Below, piece after piece: positions 11,516-24,200 of a DNA stretch of 64,000 nucleotides. The translations under genes were made by a program, and so were the position numbers. Within the stretch, counting starts at the first letter, position 1, and each line of letters begins with the position of its first letter. The notes under the pieces were generated by a model. It saw only the letters and a program-made list of their open reading frames with translations, had not been told where the DNA came from and did not search any database. Origin of the DNA: Omphiscola glabra (taxonomy: Eukaryota; Mollusca; Gastropoda; Lymnaeidae); the NCBI GenBank assembly GCA_964017045.1, contig OZ024796.1, positions 21,475,510 through 21,539,509 of the forward strand, given 5' to 3'.

Positions 11516-14303
11516 CACCCCTACTTATAATGGATTCAGCTCATTTCACAGAGTAGCCTTGAACTTGCATATGTGTGGGTCACAAGGAGTTCTATCCTCG
11601 TGACTCGTGACGGGTACCATTTTTATAAATATTTTTTTTTAAAAATCTCTAATCTATATTTTTTTTTACCAGTAGTCAGTGACGTTTGAGATGAGGTGTC
11701 AGACAGAAATTTTCTGATGAAATAATTCCTCCTCTTACACGAGACCCAGAACCAGCATAGTTGTTGGCTGCAGGTAAGTGGATCGTGGGGGGAGGGGGGT
11801 GTGAGAGTATAGCCTTAAGATCTGAAGTGTGCATTTATTTAAAAAAATATATATGCCATAGCTAAATATAAAATGAAGGGTTCGTAAATGCATCCGGCAT
11901 TAATGTTAATTTATTTTATAAGCGATCATTACTCCATTTTACACACTGCCCACCACAAGTACCGGTAACACACACCTACACACACAAAACAGACGCGACA
12001 AACACACGACACAACATTTACACACCATGCTCATACAGTCTACGTCGAGTCGCTATAGTTTTTTTTACCAAGTTCACCCGAGTAACAAGATCATGGGATT
12101 TTGTGATCACACACGTGTGTGTTAACTGTGTGTCAGGGTGGGTGGTGTGCTAATTGTAATACATGTTATGTCATGGAAATATTGTTTCGTTAAATCACAA
12201 GTTAGTAATTAAAAAAAGCCATGCGGGTATTATTGTAACAATTAATATTTTGATGTCTATAAGATAACTCATGGTGACCACTCCACGTGTCTACTTGAGG
12301 TCAAACTCGGTCAAGACTCGGTGAAATTTAAGCGGGTTAAGCATCAGTGTCTAATTCAAACGATCCCAGGTGTAGATGTTGTTTACGGTTTGGATAATAA
12401 GATAACGTGCCGCGCCAATTCAGTTGCTCATTCAAAATGTCAGTTTAAATATCCAACTTATTTTTAAGATTTATTTTAATCTGTCACTTCTGAGATTGAA
12501 GAACGCAGATTTAAACCACGTGACTATCACTGTGTTAAAAACATCATTATTCATTATATATTTTATTTTAGTCATCTTACACAACAGCACGTGTCGTCTG
12601 TTCCTCGCGGTGAATGGGATTCATCTACCCATTTGCTCTGCGCCACGTCATGGCTATTTTTAGTCAGCAATGTAGCCCCGCCTTGGTCCAAGAATAGCAC
12701 ACACGTAACATGGCGGGCAATGGCTGCAAGGTTGGATTAGTAGGGCGAGAAAGGGGAATACTCAAACAACATTTGTTTACTCTTGTCCGAAATTTGGTGG
12801 CCTTTCAATCGCCCCAGCCCAGTCCAGCAGCTAGGAAATAGTCCACATTGTTCTTTGTGTCTCTAACCCATTTTTACTCCTGATCTCGCAACGACATTGC
12901 AATGTCAACAAAACCTTGGCGTAAAATACGCCCTCGGTAGACTAAAAGCAGGTCTCTTCTTTTACAACAACAACAACGTGTCAATCTGTTCTTCCTTTAG
13001 CCCCTCTCTCTCTCACTCTTTTTCTATTTTTCTGGCTCTGCACCCATTCCTTTATTTTATTCAATTAATTATTCATCTCTGCCTTTCTATCTATCCCCTC
13101 CCCCCAGCTCTCACACACTTATTCCTCCCCCCCCCCCCCACTTCTTTCCGTCCTAGTTCCTGTCTTCAAGCTGCCCCCCCCCCTAACACCACACCATACA
13201 CACAATTTCATTAAATTCACGTTCATTTGCTTGTTGAAGTATTCGTGACGCCACAACAATTAAAAAAAAAAATGTTGGTTATTTAAAAACTTGGTTAGCA
13301 GCTGACGACCAATTTCAACCTTGACCGCGCGTATTGAATACGTGATCACAACAAAGATAACTACGTTTAATGTAATTATATAATAGTAGGTCAAGTTGTA
13401 CAAACATTGGACTCATTAACAATGAACTTGTGTACTCATTTTACACTAGCGTTCATTTATGGAGAACCTCACATCATCACATGTTCTTTCATTTATTCCT
13501 ATTAATAATTGCGTTTGTCATGTTCGACGTAAAAGGCCTACAAGGGGCCAGGGAGTGGGGGGGGGGGGTGGACACTTCTTCCGATGTTCTTTTAAAAATG
13601 ACGCAGTTTACTCCTACCAACCGATAAGCTACGCCCCGTGAGCCAACCCTCCGTGATTTTGTTGACCACACAAATCCGGCCTTCATCATCACGGCATTTG
13701 TTTGATGTTGTTATTTGACCAATCGCTCGCCCAAGGTGGGTTCCTGAATCAGCGTGCTTCCATTCGACGAGGAAATTTGATTCGTTCTTGGGATCCTGAG
13801 AGAATTAAAACTGTTTAAAACTAACCATTAAAACTGAACATAATATGCGGATATGCTGAGGAAATTCTATTGGGTAATCGGGTAATATGTTATTTCAGTT
13901 GGAATTGAACAGCCTGCGTGTACGGTTCCCGGATACGGTTTGACCTCGGAACTACGCCATTGTAGGATCAGTACTGTTTGGGAAATCCGGCAGAGAAATT
14001 GAGAAATCACGGAACGGATGTTTCCGAGAATGTGTTAGTCCCGTTATCTTTTAAACCCGACAAACCCAGAGTGGTTTTGATCAATTATTACATTTTAAAG
14101 TTCCTGACACTGATGGAAATGAACACGATTATATGTGGCCTGCGTGAGACACCATTAAATGTTAAATAAATATATTTAATAAATGTTTTCATTTTAAATG
14201 TTATCACCTATGTATGTTCTCTATGTGCCACCTATTTCCCCTTTTCATTTTTATATCATATGTTGTTCAGTGGCTAATTCCTTTTTTTAATAACTTATAA
14301 TCA
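11516..14303. other. No gene recognised; pyrimidine-rich tract
   Basis: 13000-13180 is strongly C/T-rich on the plus strand, with C runs, and a G run lies near 13557. The ORFs across these are low-complexity readings, not genes. Confidence 0.5.
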
Positions 14304-14560
14304 AAGCGGTTTAGCTGGCCCTGCAATACTGGTGGCTGCAATGGCCCTCATCAAAGCTGTCTATCTGGCCCTGCAATACTGGTGGCTGCAGTGGCCCTCA
14401 ATGGGCCTCATCAAAGCTGTCTAGCTGGCCCTGCAATACTGGTGGCTGCAATGGGCCTCATCAAAGCTGTCTAGCTGGTCGTGCAATACTGGTGGCTGCA
14501 ATGGGCCTCATCAAAGCTGTTTAGCTGGCCCTGCAATACTGGTGGCTGCAGCGGTCCTCG
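14304..14560. repeat. Minisatellite, about 47-59-bp units, 5 copies
   Basis: Unit TCAAAGCTGTCTAGCTGGCC, then CTGCAATACTGGTGGCTGCA. Length varies through an extra TGGCCCTCAA block. Confidence 0.9.
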
Positions 14561-14844
14561 GACATTTAAAAGGGCCCAAACTTGTGATTTGTATACAATT
14601 TACTAAACAATTATTTTTAATTTTAAAAAAACAACTGAAAGGGCAGGGGGGCTTCGAAAGACACACGTGACTTCTCTGCAATAATGGGTTATTTCCAGGG
14701 TCGTCATTTGAGTAGGACGTGGGGGGACGCCCCCTCCCTGAATTTGCAGATTTTATTTATTTAAACTGATATGTACTGTGACGCCTCCAGTAATTAACAA
14801 CTAAAAAATCCGGGCAAATGTTGGTTTAGCCCCCCCCCCCCCAA

Positions 14845-14940
14845 TGGAATGACGTTCCTGGTTATTTACTCTAATAACCCAGTATGTCAATGACGCTCCT
14901 GGTTATTTACTCTAATAACCCAGTATGTCAATGACGCTCC
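14845..14940. repeat. Direct repeat, 42-bp unit, 2.3 copies
   Basis: Unit AATGACGCTCCTGGTTATTT, then ACTCTAATAACCCAGTATGTC. The core resembles the CCTGGTTATTAGGCC unit at 61.8 kb. Confidence 0.8.
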
Positions 14941-15009
14941 CCCATATTCCACATCATTGATGACTTATAAAGACTCTCAATCTTATCCCACTAAAAAAAC
15001 TTTTTTTTT

Positions 15010-15245
15010 AAATTAAAAATTAAAGTAGCGGGCGGCATTAAGAAAAATTGTGTATCATGATTTTTAGGGGGTGGGGCTAAAAATTTGATAGAATGTGCTG
15101 TCATCGGCAATTAGTCTATGTGCCAATTTTCAGCACGATAGGATAACGGGAAGTGAGCCAATTGGCCGTCCGAAGATTTTGCCTTCGAAGACACGAACAA
15201 AAGCAAAGTTAATATGAAGGATTTAAAAAGTGATACTTTAATAAA
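15010..15245 (-). repeat. Dispersed repeat, copy 1 (second copy inverted at 54750)
   Basis: On the minus strand it reads GGCAAAATCTTCGGACGGCC, then TTGGCACATAGACT and TTGCCGATGACAGCACATTC. This matches 54750-54960 on the plus strand over about 200 bp with moderate divergence. No coding frame; SINE-like or a MITE fragment. Confidence 0.7.
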
Positions 15246-16199
15246 TATACACGAATGTTCACTATTCTATGGTGCTTTCATAGCTGGAATCAAAGTTTGT
15301 ATCTCATTGCTTAAGCGGAAATTTTAAAATGCAATACGAAAAAAAAGTATGTGAAGAAAATATGGTTAAAAAACTATTATCACGGACCGTTATAATTGGA
15401 GAATTCAATCTCTTAATTTTAGACTATGGCTCGTTCTAGAAACAGTCCATAATAAAGGACGATACCAACGTTTAAAAATAATACCAAATAAAACGACAAT
15501 CAAGGCCAGAGCTAATTACAATTAATAACTTTTTAAATTTGTGAACTTCAATTAAATAATAACAGCAAGAGAAATATAATTAAAATTATAAACTTACAGA
15601 TTTGCTGGTACCGGTACTGTATATAAAAATACAATGAGCACAAAATTGTACGAGGAAATAAAAATCTCTACACACAACAAAGTATAATGACACATAGCAT
15701 GCCTCGTAATCAAGGAAAGGAAAATCTCTCCCTCGTCATCTATTCTTATCCCTTTTATACCCAGTTTCATATGATCTTTCTGGAAATGGAATGCGCAGTC
15801 TTACTGTTTCCCGCATTCTCTAGATCGTTCGATCCTGTTCCACAGAAACGGACGATAGTAAACAAAAGTATCAACAAAGGGATATTTTTTCTAGCCGCCC
15901 CAACACAGGACCGACTTGAAAGAGGTCATGCACGTGGAAGGCGGGCAAAGCGTCTTAAAATACGTCATCCCTTATAACACTATGAAAAATAAAACATACT
16001 TAAGGTTCTTTAAATATCTTCTAAATTTAATTAGGATCATTTGGCTTAGAGTGCAGTACTACTCTTCTGCAAGGAGTTCTTTGTGTAATGCATTTTAAGA
16101 GCCCCCCCCCCCACCCCTTGCTCTAGGACTGCCCATTCATACTCTTGACAAGCATTGTAGTTAATTAATTATTAAAGTTAATTTAAAAAAGGAAAGATT
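15246..16199. other. No gene recognised
   Basis: AT-rich; a 96-codon open frame near 15687 has no recognisable features. Confidence 0.4.
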
Positions 16200-16640
16200 A
16201 CAGATGCCTTTTAATTTCTCTTTTGGAGCATAAGCCGTGAACAATTTCTTTCCAAACCTTCCGGTCTCTAGCTATCGTCTCTAACTCTTTCCATGCATGG
16301 CAGTCTTTGTTACATCGTTGTACCGGTCTCTAGCTATAACGTCTCTAACTCTTTCCATGTCAGTCTTGGTTACAGCGTTATACCGGTGTCTAGCTATCGT
16401 CTCTAGCTCTTTCCATGGCAGTCTTTGTTACAGCGTTGTACCGGTGTCTAGCTATCGTCTCTAAATCTTTCCATGGCAGTCTTTGTTACTGCGTTGTAAA
16501 CGTCTCTTCTACACGCGTTTACGGGTCTTCCCCGTCCTCTTGATCCCTGAGGGCTCCATACCAGGGCTTGTCTTGTCCTATTTGGACCTCCTGACTCATT
16601 GAGCCATAAATATATGATGTGTACAGGTGACAAATATATC
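16200..16640 (-). pseudogene. LINE reverse transcriptase C-terminal tail, internally expanded into a tandem repeat
   Basis: On the minus strand it reads NRTRQALVWSPQGSRGRGRP, VNACRRDVYNAVTKTAMER, and at the far end WKELETIARDRKVWKEIVHG followed by LCSKREIKRHL. This is the arrangement of a non-LTR ORF2 tail (RGRP...WRRD...W.ELE..A.DR..W..LV.GLCS). Between these blocks a coding segment of about 58 bp is repeated four times (16254-16490), destroying the frame. Confidence 0.75.
16254..16490. repeat. Minisatellite, about 58-bp unit, 4 copies, derived from LINE coding DNA
   Basis: Unit ACCGGTCTCTAGCTATCGTC, then TCTAACTCTTTCCATGGCAG and TCTTTGTTACAGCGTTGT. Its reverse complement is the WKELETIARDR-coding part of the LINE tail. 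Confidence 0.9.
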
Positions 16641-17335
16641 TCCACTATATACTAAAAAAAACGCACAAAGGTGACACTATTCCATCACGTTGTTAGTTCA
16701 TGTCACAATTTAATCCAGTTAAATTTGAAGGGGGAAAAAGTGCTTTGGTATTCTAAAATAAGTCATGATAAAATTAAAACTTAGCAAGATGCACTGTTTA
16801 CCAAGAAATATCGAAAGAAAAAAGTACAAACGGCGCCATTTAAAAAAAAAAATACACGTAGTTCCATTTTTTGCCAAATCTCTCGCTTGTTTACAGCTAT
16901 GTTCGCGTTCGCCCTACTTTAGCATAGGTTTCCTACATTTTTTTAGTCCCTGCCTCATTTTATAGAAGCAAAGTGACCCTTGACCCCAATACTTAAAAAA
17001 GGCTTTATTAACAGAGAACTAGAAAAATATCGAAAATAGATGCAGTATAATATGATCAATACTAAATCTTGAATACGACACCGATTACAAATGACATACT
17101 TATTAATTCTCTTAAATCTTTTTTGCTTCCGGCGTTCCCGCTTCCTTTTCGAAACCGCCCCACCCTTAACTCCACATGTTTTATATTATAGTGCCGGTAC
17201 TGGTTGAAAAAAAGGCTGTCACGCGTGGCGTGTGAATCAGGTTTTAAAAAAGTCTTTAGGGGAGGCGACAAGTATATAAATCAATAAAGAGTCACGGGTA
17301 TTATGTAGGGCTGTCTGTAGAACTATTGTTTAATT
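16641..17335. other. No gene recognised
   Basis: AT-rich, small ORFs only. Confidence 0.4.
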
Positions 17336-17673
17336 AAAGGCCGTCAGTTAGGGTGGACTGTCTGTGGGTCTGTTGTTTAAAGGCCAACATGTAGGGTGTA
17401 GGATGTCGTTAGGCCTATTGTTTAAATGGAGGCTGGTAGGGTGTAGGACTCTCTGTATACCTATTGTTTAAAGGGAGGCTGGTAGGGTGTAGGACTCTCT
17501 GTAGGCCTATTGTTTAAAAGGAGGCTGGTAGGGTGTAGGACTCTCTGTTGGCCTATTGTTTAAAGGGAGGCTGGTAGGGTGTAGGACTCTCTGTATACCT
17601 ATTGTTTAAAGGGAGGCTGGTAGGGTGTAGGACTCTCTGTATGCCTATTTTTTAAAGGGAGGCTGGTAGGGTG
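17336..17673. repeat. Minisatellite, 47-bp unit, about 7 copies
   Basis: Unit GAGGCTGGTAGGGTGTAGGA, then CTCTCTGTAGGCCTATTGTTTAAAGG; the left copies are diverged. Confidence 0.92.
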
Positions 17674-17684
17674 AATAAAAAATG

Positions 17685-17770
17685 CATATAATGGATTTAT
17701 ACGCAGTTTCTTTTAGGGTTTGTTTAATATGTCACAAAATGGAAGTTATTAGGGAGAGATTGAAATTGAA
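17685..17770. repeat. Short dispersed repeat shared with 55135-55215
   Basis: AAAATGCATATAATGGATTTATACG and the following TTTAGGGTTTGTTTAAT resemble the sequence just after the 54750 dispersed repeat. Confidence 0.5.
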
Positions 17771-18178
17771 CAGCAGACTTTAACAATTAGAGCTCTTCTG
17801 AATTTGTAGATATTTTATGTTTCTTTATTTTGGAGAGTGCTAGTGCTAGCAACAGTTATTGAGGTGTGCCTTTAGTGTAACTAAAATACACAAGTGTGAT
17901 ACCGGCACTGCAAAATGCGTGAAGGGCATTAAATGAAAAGCGAGGCGGGTAAGCGTTGAAGAATCTTAGACGTTGAAAATAACACGCTGGCAGTTGTTGT
18001 GGAAAACATTGTGTGTAACGGGGGGTGGGGGGGGGGGTGTTGGTCGCCAAAATTGCTTCACATCACCCCCTATCCCCACGCCATATCATACTATAAAATG
18101 TTACATATTGGTTCCACTAAATGACACACCATGCCAAATCCTAATGTCACCAAAACTGCGATAGTATTGATAGTAGTT

Positions 18179-18317
18179 CAGACCTGTTTACTCTGTACGA
18201 TTGTGAGGTGTATACATCATATATATTGTATAGTTATTTTTTACTTTTAAGATAATGTATTGAACGATTTTGTGTTGATATTGTGCGATTTTAATAGTTT
18301 GAGGGTAAACAGGTCTG
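18179..18317. mobile_element. Small MITE with 16-bp inverted ends
   Basis: Begins CAGACCTGTTTACTCT and ends AGGGTAAACAGGTCTG. Direct repeat GTAGTT on both sides (18173-18178, 18318-18323). 139 bp, AT-rich interior. Confidence 0.75.
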
Positions 18318-18680
18318 GTAGTTGCTGAGACTGCATTCTTCCCACCCACAAAACCTCAGTACAAAGTGCCATATACCGAGGTTACCCACAGCTGAAAGAA
18401 GGTGTCCCAGTAGTACGTCAGGTTGTGTTCATTGGTCTAGTTACACTAGTGCACAACTAGTAATCCGTGACTGAGTTGTATCGCCTTCAAAACTTCAAGG
18501 CATTTTATCAACGAAGCCTTTACGATAGCTGTATCAGTATCAGGAATGCACACATTTTTATCACCACCGATCAATGCACGAGTCGTCAAAAAGCATTCAC
18601 TCGACCAGGGATTCTCAAATTCTGAAGTTGAAACAATTTAAAATTCTGCAGAAAACTAGAATCATTTGTTTGGTATAGCC

Positions 18681-18869
18681 CAGTAGTCGGCAAACCCATT
18701 AATCATTAGTCAAAAGATCTAAAAAATCAACAGCAGGACGATTAAAAAATGTTTGAGAGCCAAATGTCTTTTCAAGAGCCATGTTTTTCGGAGTTTGTGG
18801 CTGACTGGCCGAGCCGCACTTGGGTCGCTAAATAGTCGCATGCGGCTCGCGATTTGTCGCCGACCACTG
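18681..18869. mobile_element. hAT-type MITE
   Basis: Starts CAGTAGTCGGCAAACC and ends TCGCCGACCACTG, with GAGAGCCAAA and GAGCCGC modules inside, like the widespread CAGTGGTCGGCAAAC hAT MITEs of animals. No clear target duplication remains. Confidence 0.65.
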
Positions 18870-19384
18870 CCTGTGTGTTGACCTACTTTTGTTTCAACGT
18901 ATAGCTGTAGTGCCACCACTAATTCACCCATGAAATAAATATATATATATATAAATATTTGATATTGGAGTGTACCACCTGAAAATGGTATTTATCACTC
19001 TGCTATGAGAGCATGGTCTTTAATTTGAGAATCGCTGCAATTGATAGCGGAAGTAGGCGTGTCCATTCTATTAGCATTACTGAGGAATTGATGTTTGGGA
19101 AGAAATTTGGTTTTTTTACTGTTAAATTATTGTAAGTCAAAACGAATCTTTCTCTAAGTCATAAATTCAAATTAGCCAATTAGTCAGGGACAGACCAACC
19201 TGATGTCCAATAATAGCATTTTAAAAGTCTCGTAAATAAATGACTTAAATTTAAAGGGTAAAATAAATACATATCACGTTTGTCCCTTTCACTTCACCAA
19301 CACACACATCTTCTCCTTACACTACCGGTTTCACAAATGCACAATCGCAACCTATCACCTCAATCCTTTCCTCAAGCGTATGCC
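18870..19384. other. No gene recognised
   Basis: AT-rich spacer. Confidence 0.4.
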
Positions 19385-19850
19385 AACCATAACAACCCCT
19401 CCACCAAGTGTATGTTGTATAAATTACATAGCACCCCCTTACCGAGGTGTATGTGGTCATATACAAATCATAACAAGCCCTTCCTTTAGTTGGTATGTTG
19501 TGCATCTTCTCTCTCAAGTGTACGTCGTATTCCTGTTATACCAACCCTCTCCCCATGTGTATGTTGTATACATATCATAACAAGCCCCCTCCCCTAGCCC
19601 TAAGTGTAAATTGTATACTTTTTGTACCAACCCCTGCCCAAATTGTATGTTGTATACAAATCATAACAAGCCCCCTCTCCCCAAGTGTATGTTGTATACA
19701 AATCATGACAAGCCCCCTCTCCCTAAGTGTATATTGTATACTTTTTGTACCAACCCCTGTCCCAAGTGTATGCAATTGCATATGTATAACACTAAACACT
19801 CCACCATTGTAATTGTATATCAATCACAACCCCACACACCTCAAGTGTGT
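19385..19850. repeat. Irregular minisatellite, about 40-bp unit
   Basis: Repeats of AAGTGTATGTTGTATACAAA, then TCATAACAAGCCCCCTCTCCC, interleaved with a CTTTTTGTACCAACCCCTG variant. Confidence 0.85.
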
Positions 19851-21241
19851 ACCATATTCACACATGCCTCAAATATTAGTGCTGTTTCACTAATATCACT
19901 ATTCAATGTGAAAAACATAGCTTTTACATTTGATTAATTATTAGTACCGAGTATGCACCTTTGTCTCAGTCAGAGCTAAAACAAGGGAGATAATGACCAT
20001 CCAGGGGAAATAATAAGCCCTGGATAAAGAATAACACTGGTAACTTCTACTGCTTGCCAAGTTATTGGAAGTGTGATACTCTTACTCTAAACATGTTGTT
20101 TAGTACACGCACTTATATTATAAAATTTTAGATATTTGGCAGTAGCTAAGGTAAGTAAGTTTCAAAATTCAGGATTTATGACATATTTTATTTATATCAG
20201 TTTACCAGTACGGTACTAAGATTTTAATTACATCACCCCTAAAATTGAATACCGGTATTGCTATCAAAATATTACATTAAAATGGACGTGGAGTCAAACG
20301 TTTTTTTAATTTTGTTATCTTGGCCTAATGACTTACTGTGAGCTTTCAAAGCCTTGTTCTAAAATAATTGTCTATAAACTTTAAAATATGATAAATATTA
20401 TTATCAATTACCTCTCAATTTTAAACCAGCGCCACATCCTCAAAAATAAAGGCTATATGTTGATTTTCCTTAAAACCACCTGACAGAACAATTTATTTTG
20501 GTTCATTTATTAACATCAAAATAAAACCCATTACTTCAAAAGTAAATTAATCACAAGGATAACTCAATTTCCCATTTTTAGAATTTTTAACCAAGGGAGA
20601 TCTTTAAAATTATAAGCACCCAACATTTTTCAGCAAGTTGAAATTCTAAATTAATGGGGTTTTTGGTTTTAGATTTGCCTCATTTATTACTTGTTAAGTA
20701 TCATGAAATGAATTGTGTTATTAGGGCCTGTTGTTGCAGCATCATCTGATGCATATGTAGGAAAAAAATTCTGCTTCACTAAGTTTGTTTGAAGCATGTT
20801 ATATTAAGTCGAAAAGGTTTGCATACCTTTAACAATATTGAAATAAAAGCAAATAAAATACATCAATATAAAATCCTTTTAATTGACAATGCTATAATTT
20901 ATTAAATTAACTATTTAATACATTTCTTCACTCCATTTTATATCTCCTTACATTCAGAACTTTTGCACATCAAGCACAGAAACTAGAATTATTCTGAAAT
21001 ATGATCCAACTTGAAAATAAAGATTATCTGATCTGCTGATTCAGCACATTTCTACACCTTTTGAAATAAAGAAATACGTTTTTATTTAAAAAAAAAAGAA
21101 AACAAGTTCTAACAATATGCCTGTATTAAAACTCTTCTCTACTTGGGATAATTCCATATCACAAAAGTCTCTTTAGTCACGACAGGGCTTGTTTCTGATA
21201 ATTGTTGATAACTGCTACAAAATGCTAACTTCTAGGCTTCT
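19851..21241. other. 3' flank of UQCRH, no other gene recognised
   Basis: AT-rich. Minus-strand AATAAA at 21086-21081 is a possible UQCRH poly(A) signal. Confidence 0.4.
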
Positions 21242-21274
21242 CTACTTTAATTTGGAAAATAATTTTTTGGATGC
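21242..21274 (-). CDS. UQCRH: UQCRH last exon with stop
   Basis: ASKKLFSKLK then TAG, after a TTTCATTTCAG acceptor. It completes the DHC..KLF..LK C-terminus of the family. A possible polyadenylation signal (AATAAA on the minus strand) lies at 21086-21081, about 160 bp after the stop. Confidence 0.9.
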   Translation of the reverse strand, partial: ASKKLFSKLK

Positions 21275-24200
21275 CTGAAATGAAAGAAGAAACAGATTAA
21301 TTCAGTGGATAATGTAAAACATAGCAGTTGTTATATTCTTTATGAAAGATAAATTTAATGTAACCAGTAAAAACCTCTTTCAAATTAACACAGCACATTG
21401 CAAGACGTTTGTTGTAATTGCCTAAAATTGAGGGAAAACTATACAGTGTAACGTCAGATAATGAATGATAACATTTGCTAACTAAAATATGTTCAATTGA
21501 AAACAATGTAAATTCATTTGATCTGTCCAGCTTTAGAAATATATTTTTTTTTTCATAATGAAAAATATAGAACAAAAATTGTACACAAATTTGTTCATGA
21601 ATTTAAGCTTTTGTTTTTTTGAGGTTCCACAAAACTTCAAAAGTATTTTATTTCAATTTGAATGTTTTTTTGCTCAGAGTTAAATTTTTACAGATCATTA
21701 CATTACAATGATTAAATGAATAAAGATTTTTTAAAAATTAAATCTGTTTGCATTTGGAGGATAAATCTTCACAAAAAAGGGGATCAGCCTTTCAATACAT
21801 TAGCAACATATAGTTTCACCAAATTAGGAAAAACTATAGATATAAAATCCCACAATCATAATATGACTGCCCAATGTATTTTCAACTTGAATAATCCACC
21901 AATTTTCATTGCAAAGCCCAATAATAGCCAGGGCCCCCATTAATTTCATTTGAGACAGATTATTGAAGTAGCTGCCTTGATCATCAGGCATCATGGCAAG
22001 ACAAAGCATGTTACCTAATTCAGTTTTAAGACATGCGCTAATGTTACAAATTAACTTGGTTGATAACTTCATGTTGTCATGGAAGGATTTTAAAAAAAAA
22101 AGATTTTGGTTGGCAAAAATTATAATCCTGTTGAAACTGGCAGACACATGCACAATAATTTATGTGAACAGCTTAGAGTTAGTCAGCAAAGAATAACATT
22201 GCCCAATCTTGTCAAATTTCATTTCACCAAAAACAACATAAATAGGGCTTATGGCATCTTAGGAGCTTGATGGAACCAACAACGGTCAACACCATTCTGG
22301 AAACAGTAAACGACGCTACCAAGTGTATGGAGTCCTCCAATGGGTCCCTTGTCATATTGAGGTAATGCAAAAGGAGAGAGCAGATACACTTGTGATAGAC
22401 GGTGCAGCCCAGCCCCAACCCAAATGGCCCATAACTCAAACTGAGAGTCAAGCCTGACTCAAAGACAACTTTCGAGGTGAGTGGCTCAAAACTCTGAGCA
22501 GTAGGAGACACGCACGGAAGCTCTACTGTAACATGCCACCACAGAGTTGAGAGTGACCCATGGTAGAAACTGGCACAAAGTGAACAAAGCCTCATTACAC
22601 AGATGCAAACTGAGCACTGTCTGACATGAAGCTGCATACAAAGACTCGGCTTACATATGGACCCTAACTGCCAACTCTTAACTGACTGTTGAAACAGGTG
22701 AACACCTAATGGAAGAGTGCCCTGATTCCCGTATTAATCTTTTAATTTATGGTGATGCACTCTTGATGGGGCTCTCTTGTGATGAGCTCGCCAAGGTTGA
22801 AATTGTTTAGGTTCCACCTAGAGCACATTTAGTGTCTTTGTCAACCTATCAAATGTATTGTATGATGTGTCAATGACATCATACTTGATGAGCCCCTTAA
22901 CCCATTCAATCCCATAGCGGCCAAATCCGGCCAGTACTGATTCAATCCCACTACGGCCAAATCCGGCCACTCAACCATTTGTTTACATTTTGCTAAAAAG
23001 AAAGTGGAAATCTCGCTATTTAAACGTAAATCTAGCTAGAAACGAGACCAAGGGAGATTACTCTTTTATTAAAGATATTTTTATTTATTGAGTGAGGAGC
23101 ATTCATTATTTTAAAAGCAGATTTTTTATTTTAGTGTTATGATCCTTTGTATTCAAATACTTCGTCGAAAATTGACTTTTAGGAATTTACACAAGAAAAG
23201 CATTAGGAAATAATGTTACACAAAACATATAGCAACCATTTATGGATGCAAATCAATTTATTTCATATGATTATACTGTTAAATAGATTTGTTTTTAATT
23301 TTTTTCAAAACCTACCCATGGTAAGGGTGGAGTTGCTCCCCTTTGTTTGGGGTTTCCAGTTACAAAATTTCTGAGCGCCTGGGATTGAATGGGTTAAAGG
23401 GAACACAGATGCAAGCCATAATCAATACTTACACAATGATCAATGCAATGCATGAAATCTATTAGTTCTTCAGCACACGTCTCGGCGGTCTTGGACCGGC
23501 TCTCTACACGAGCTGTACATTCATCTAATCTCTGTTTTAACTTGACACACTCTTCTTTCTCCCCACAACTTTGCTTTATTTCATCAATTGGATCCTATGA
23601 AATAGTAGATTAGTTGAGAAAACAAATTGAAATTACTACGTTTGAGGTGATTCCTTGCATTAATTAAATTAACCCTGACAAAACTTATTTCTAGCACAAC
23701 ATTTTTATTCTAAAAAGGGTCATCCAATAACTGATGACATTGGACCCCGCCCCCCAAACTGTCAAAAATTTGTCACACAATTAAAGATACCCTAATAATA
23801 CATTGTCCCAAATTCTGACCCCCAAACCTCAACTACAAATATCAACATCAAAACAAGTGCAGCTCAGTCCTCTAAATTTCAATTTCCACACATTTAGCAA
23901 GCATTGATTTTGCTAAACTGTATAGTCCTGAAGAAATAAATTGATAAGATACTCACAACAAGATCAACCTCCTCTTCATCCTGGAAAACACAGAAAATAA
24001 AAATATAGAGAATCTTATCATGAATAATTAGATATAAAATTAAAATGTGCATAACACCAAAATGACTGATGATGATAATTTATGAAGAGAAGGTTACTTA
24101 GAGGATGCTGGCTTTGGCTGAAAATTTTAACCAATGACGTTCTGTTTACAATTATAAAAATAAAACAGAGAAATGTAAAGGTTTACCTGAAATAGACAAA

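Noticed and set aside
12897..13214. 105-codon plus frame rich in Ser, Pro and Leu
   Set aside because: Produced by a long C/T-rich tract with homopolymer C runs; no coding features.
22224..22637. 137-codon minus frame in the UQCRH intron
   Set aside because: Antisense shadow of a decayed LINE RNase H region on the plus strand.
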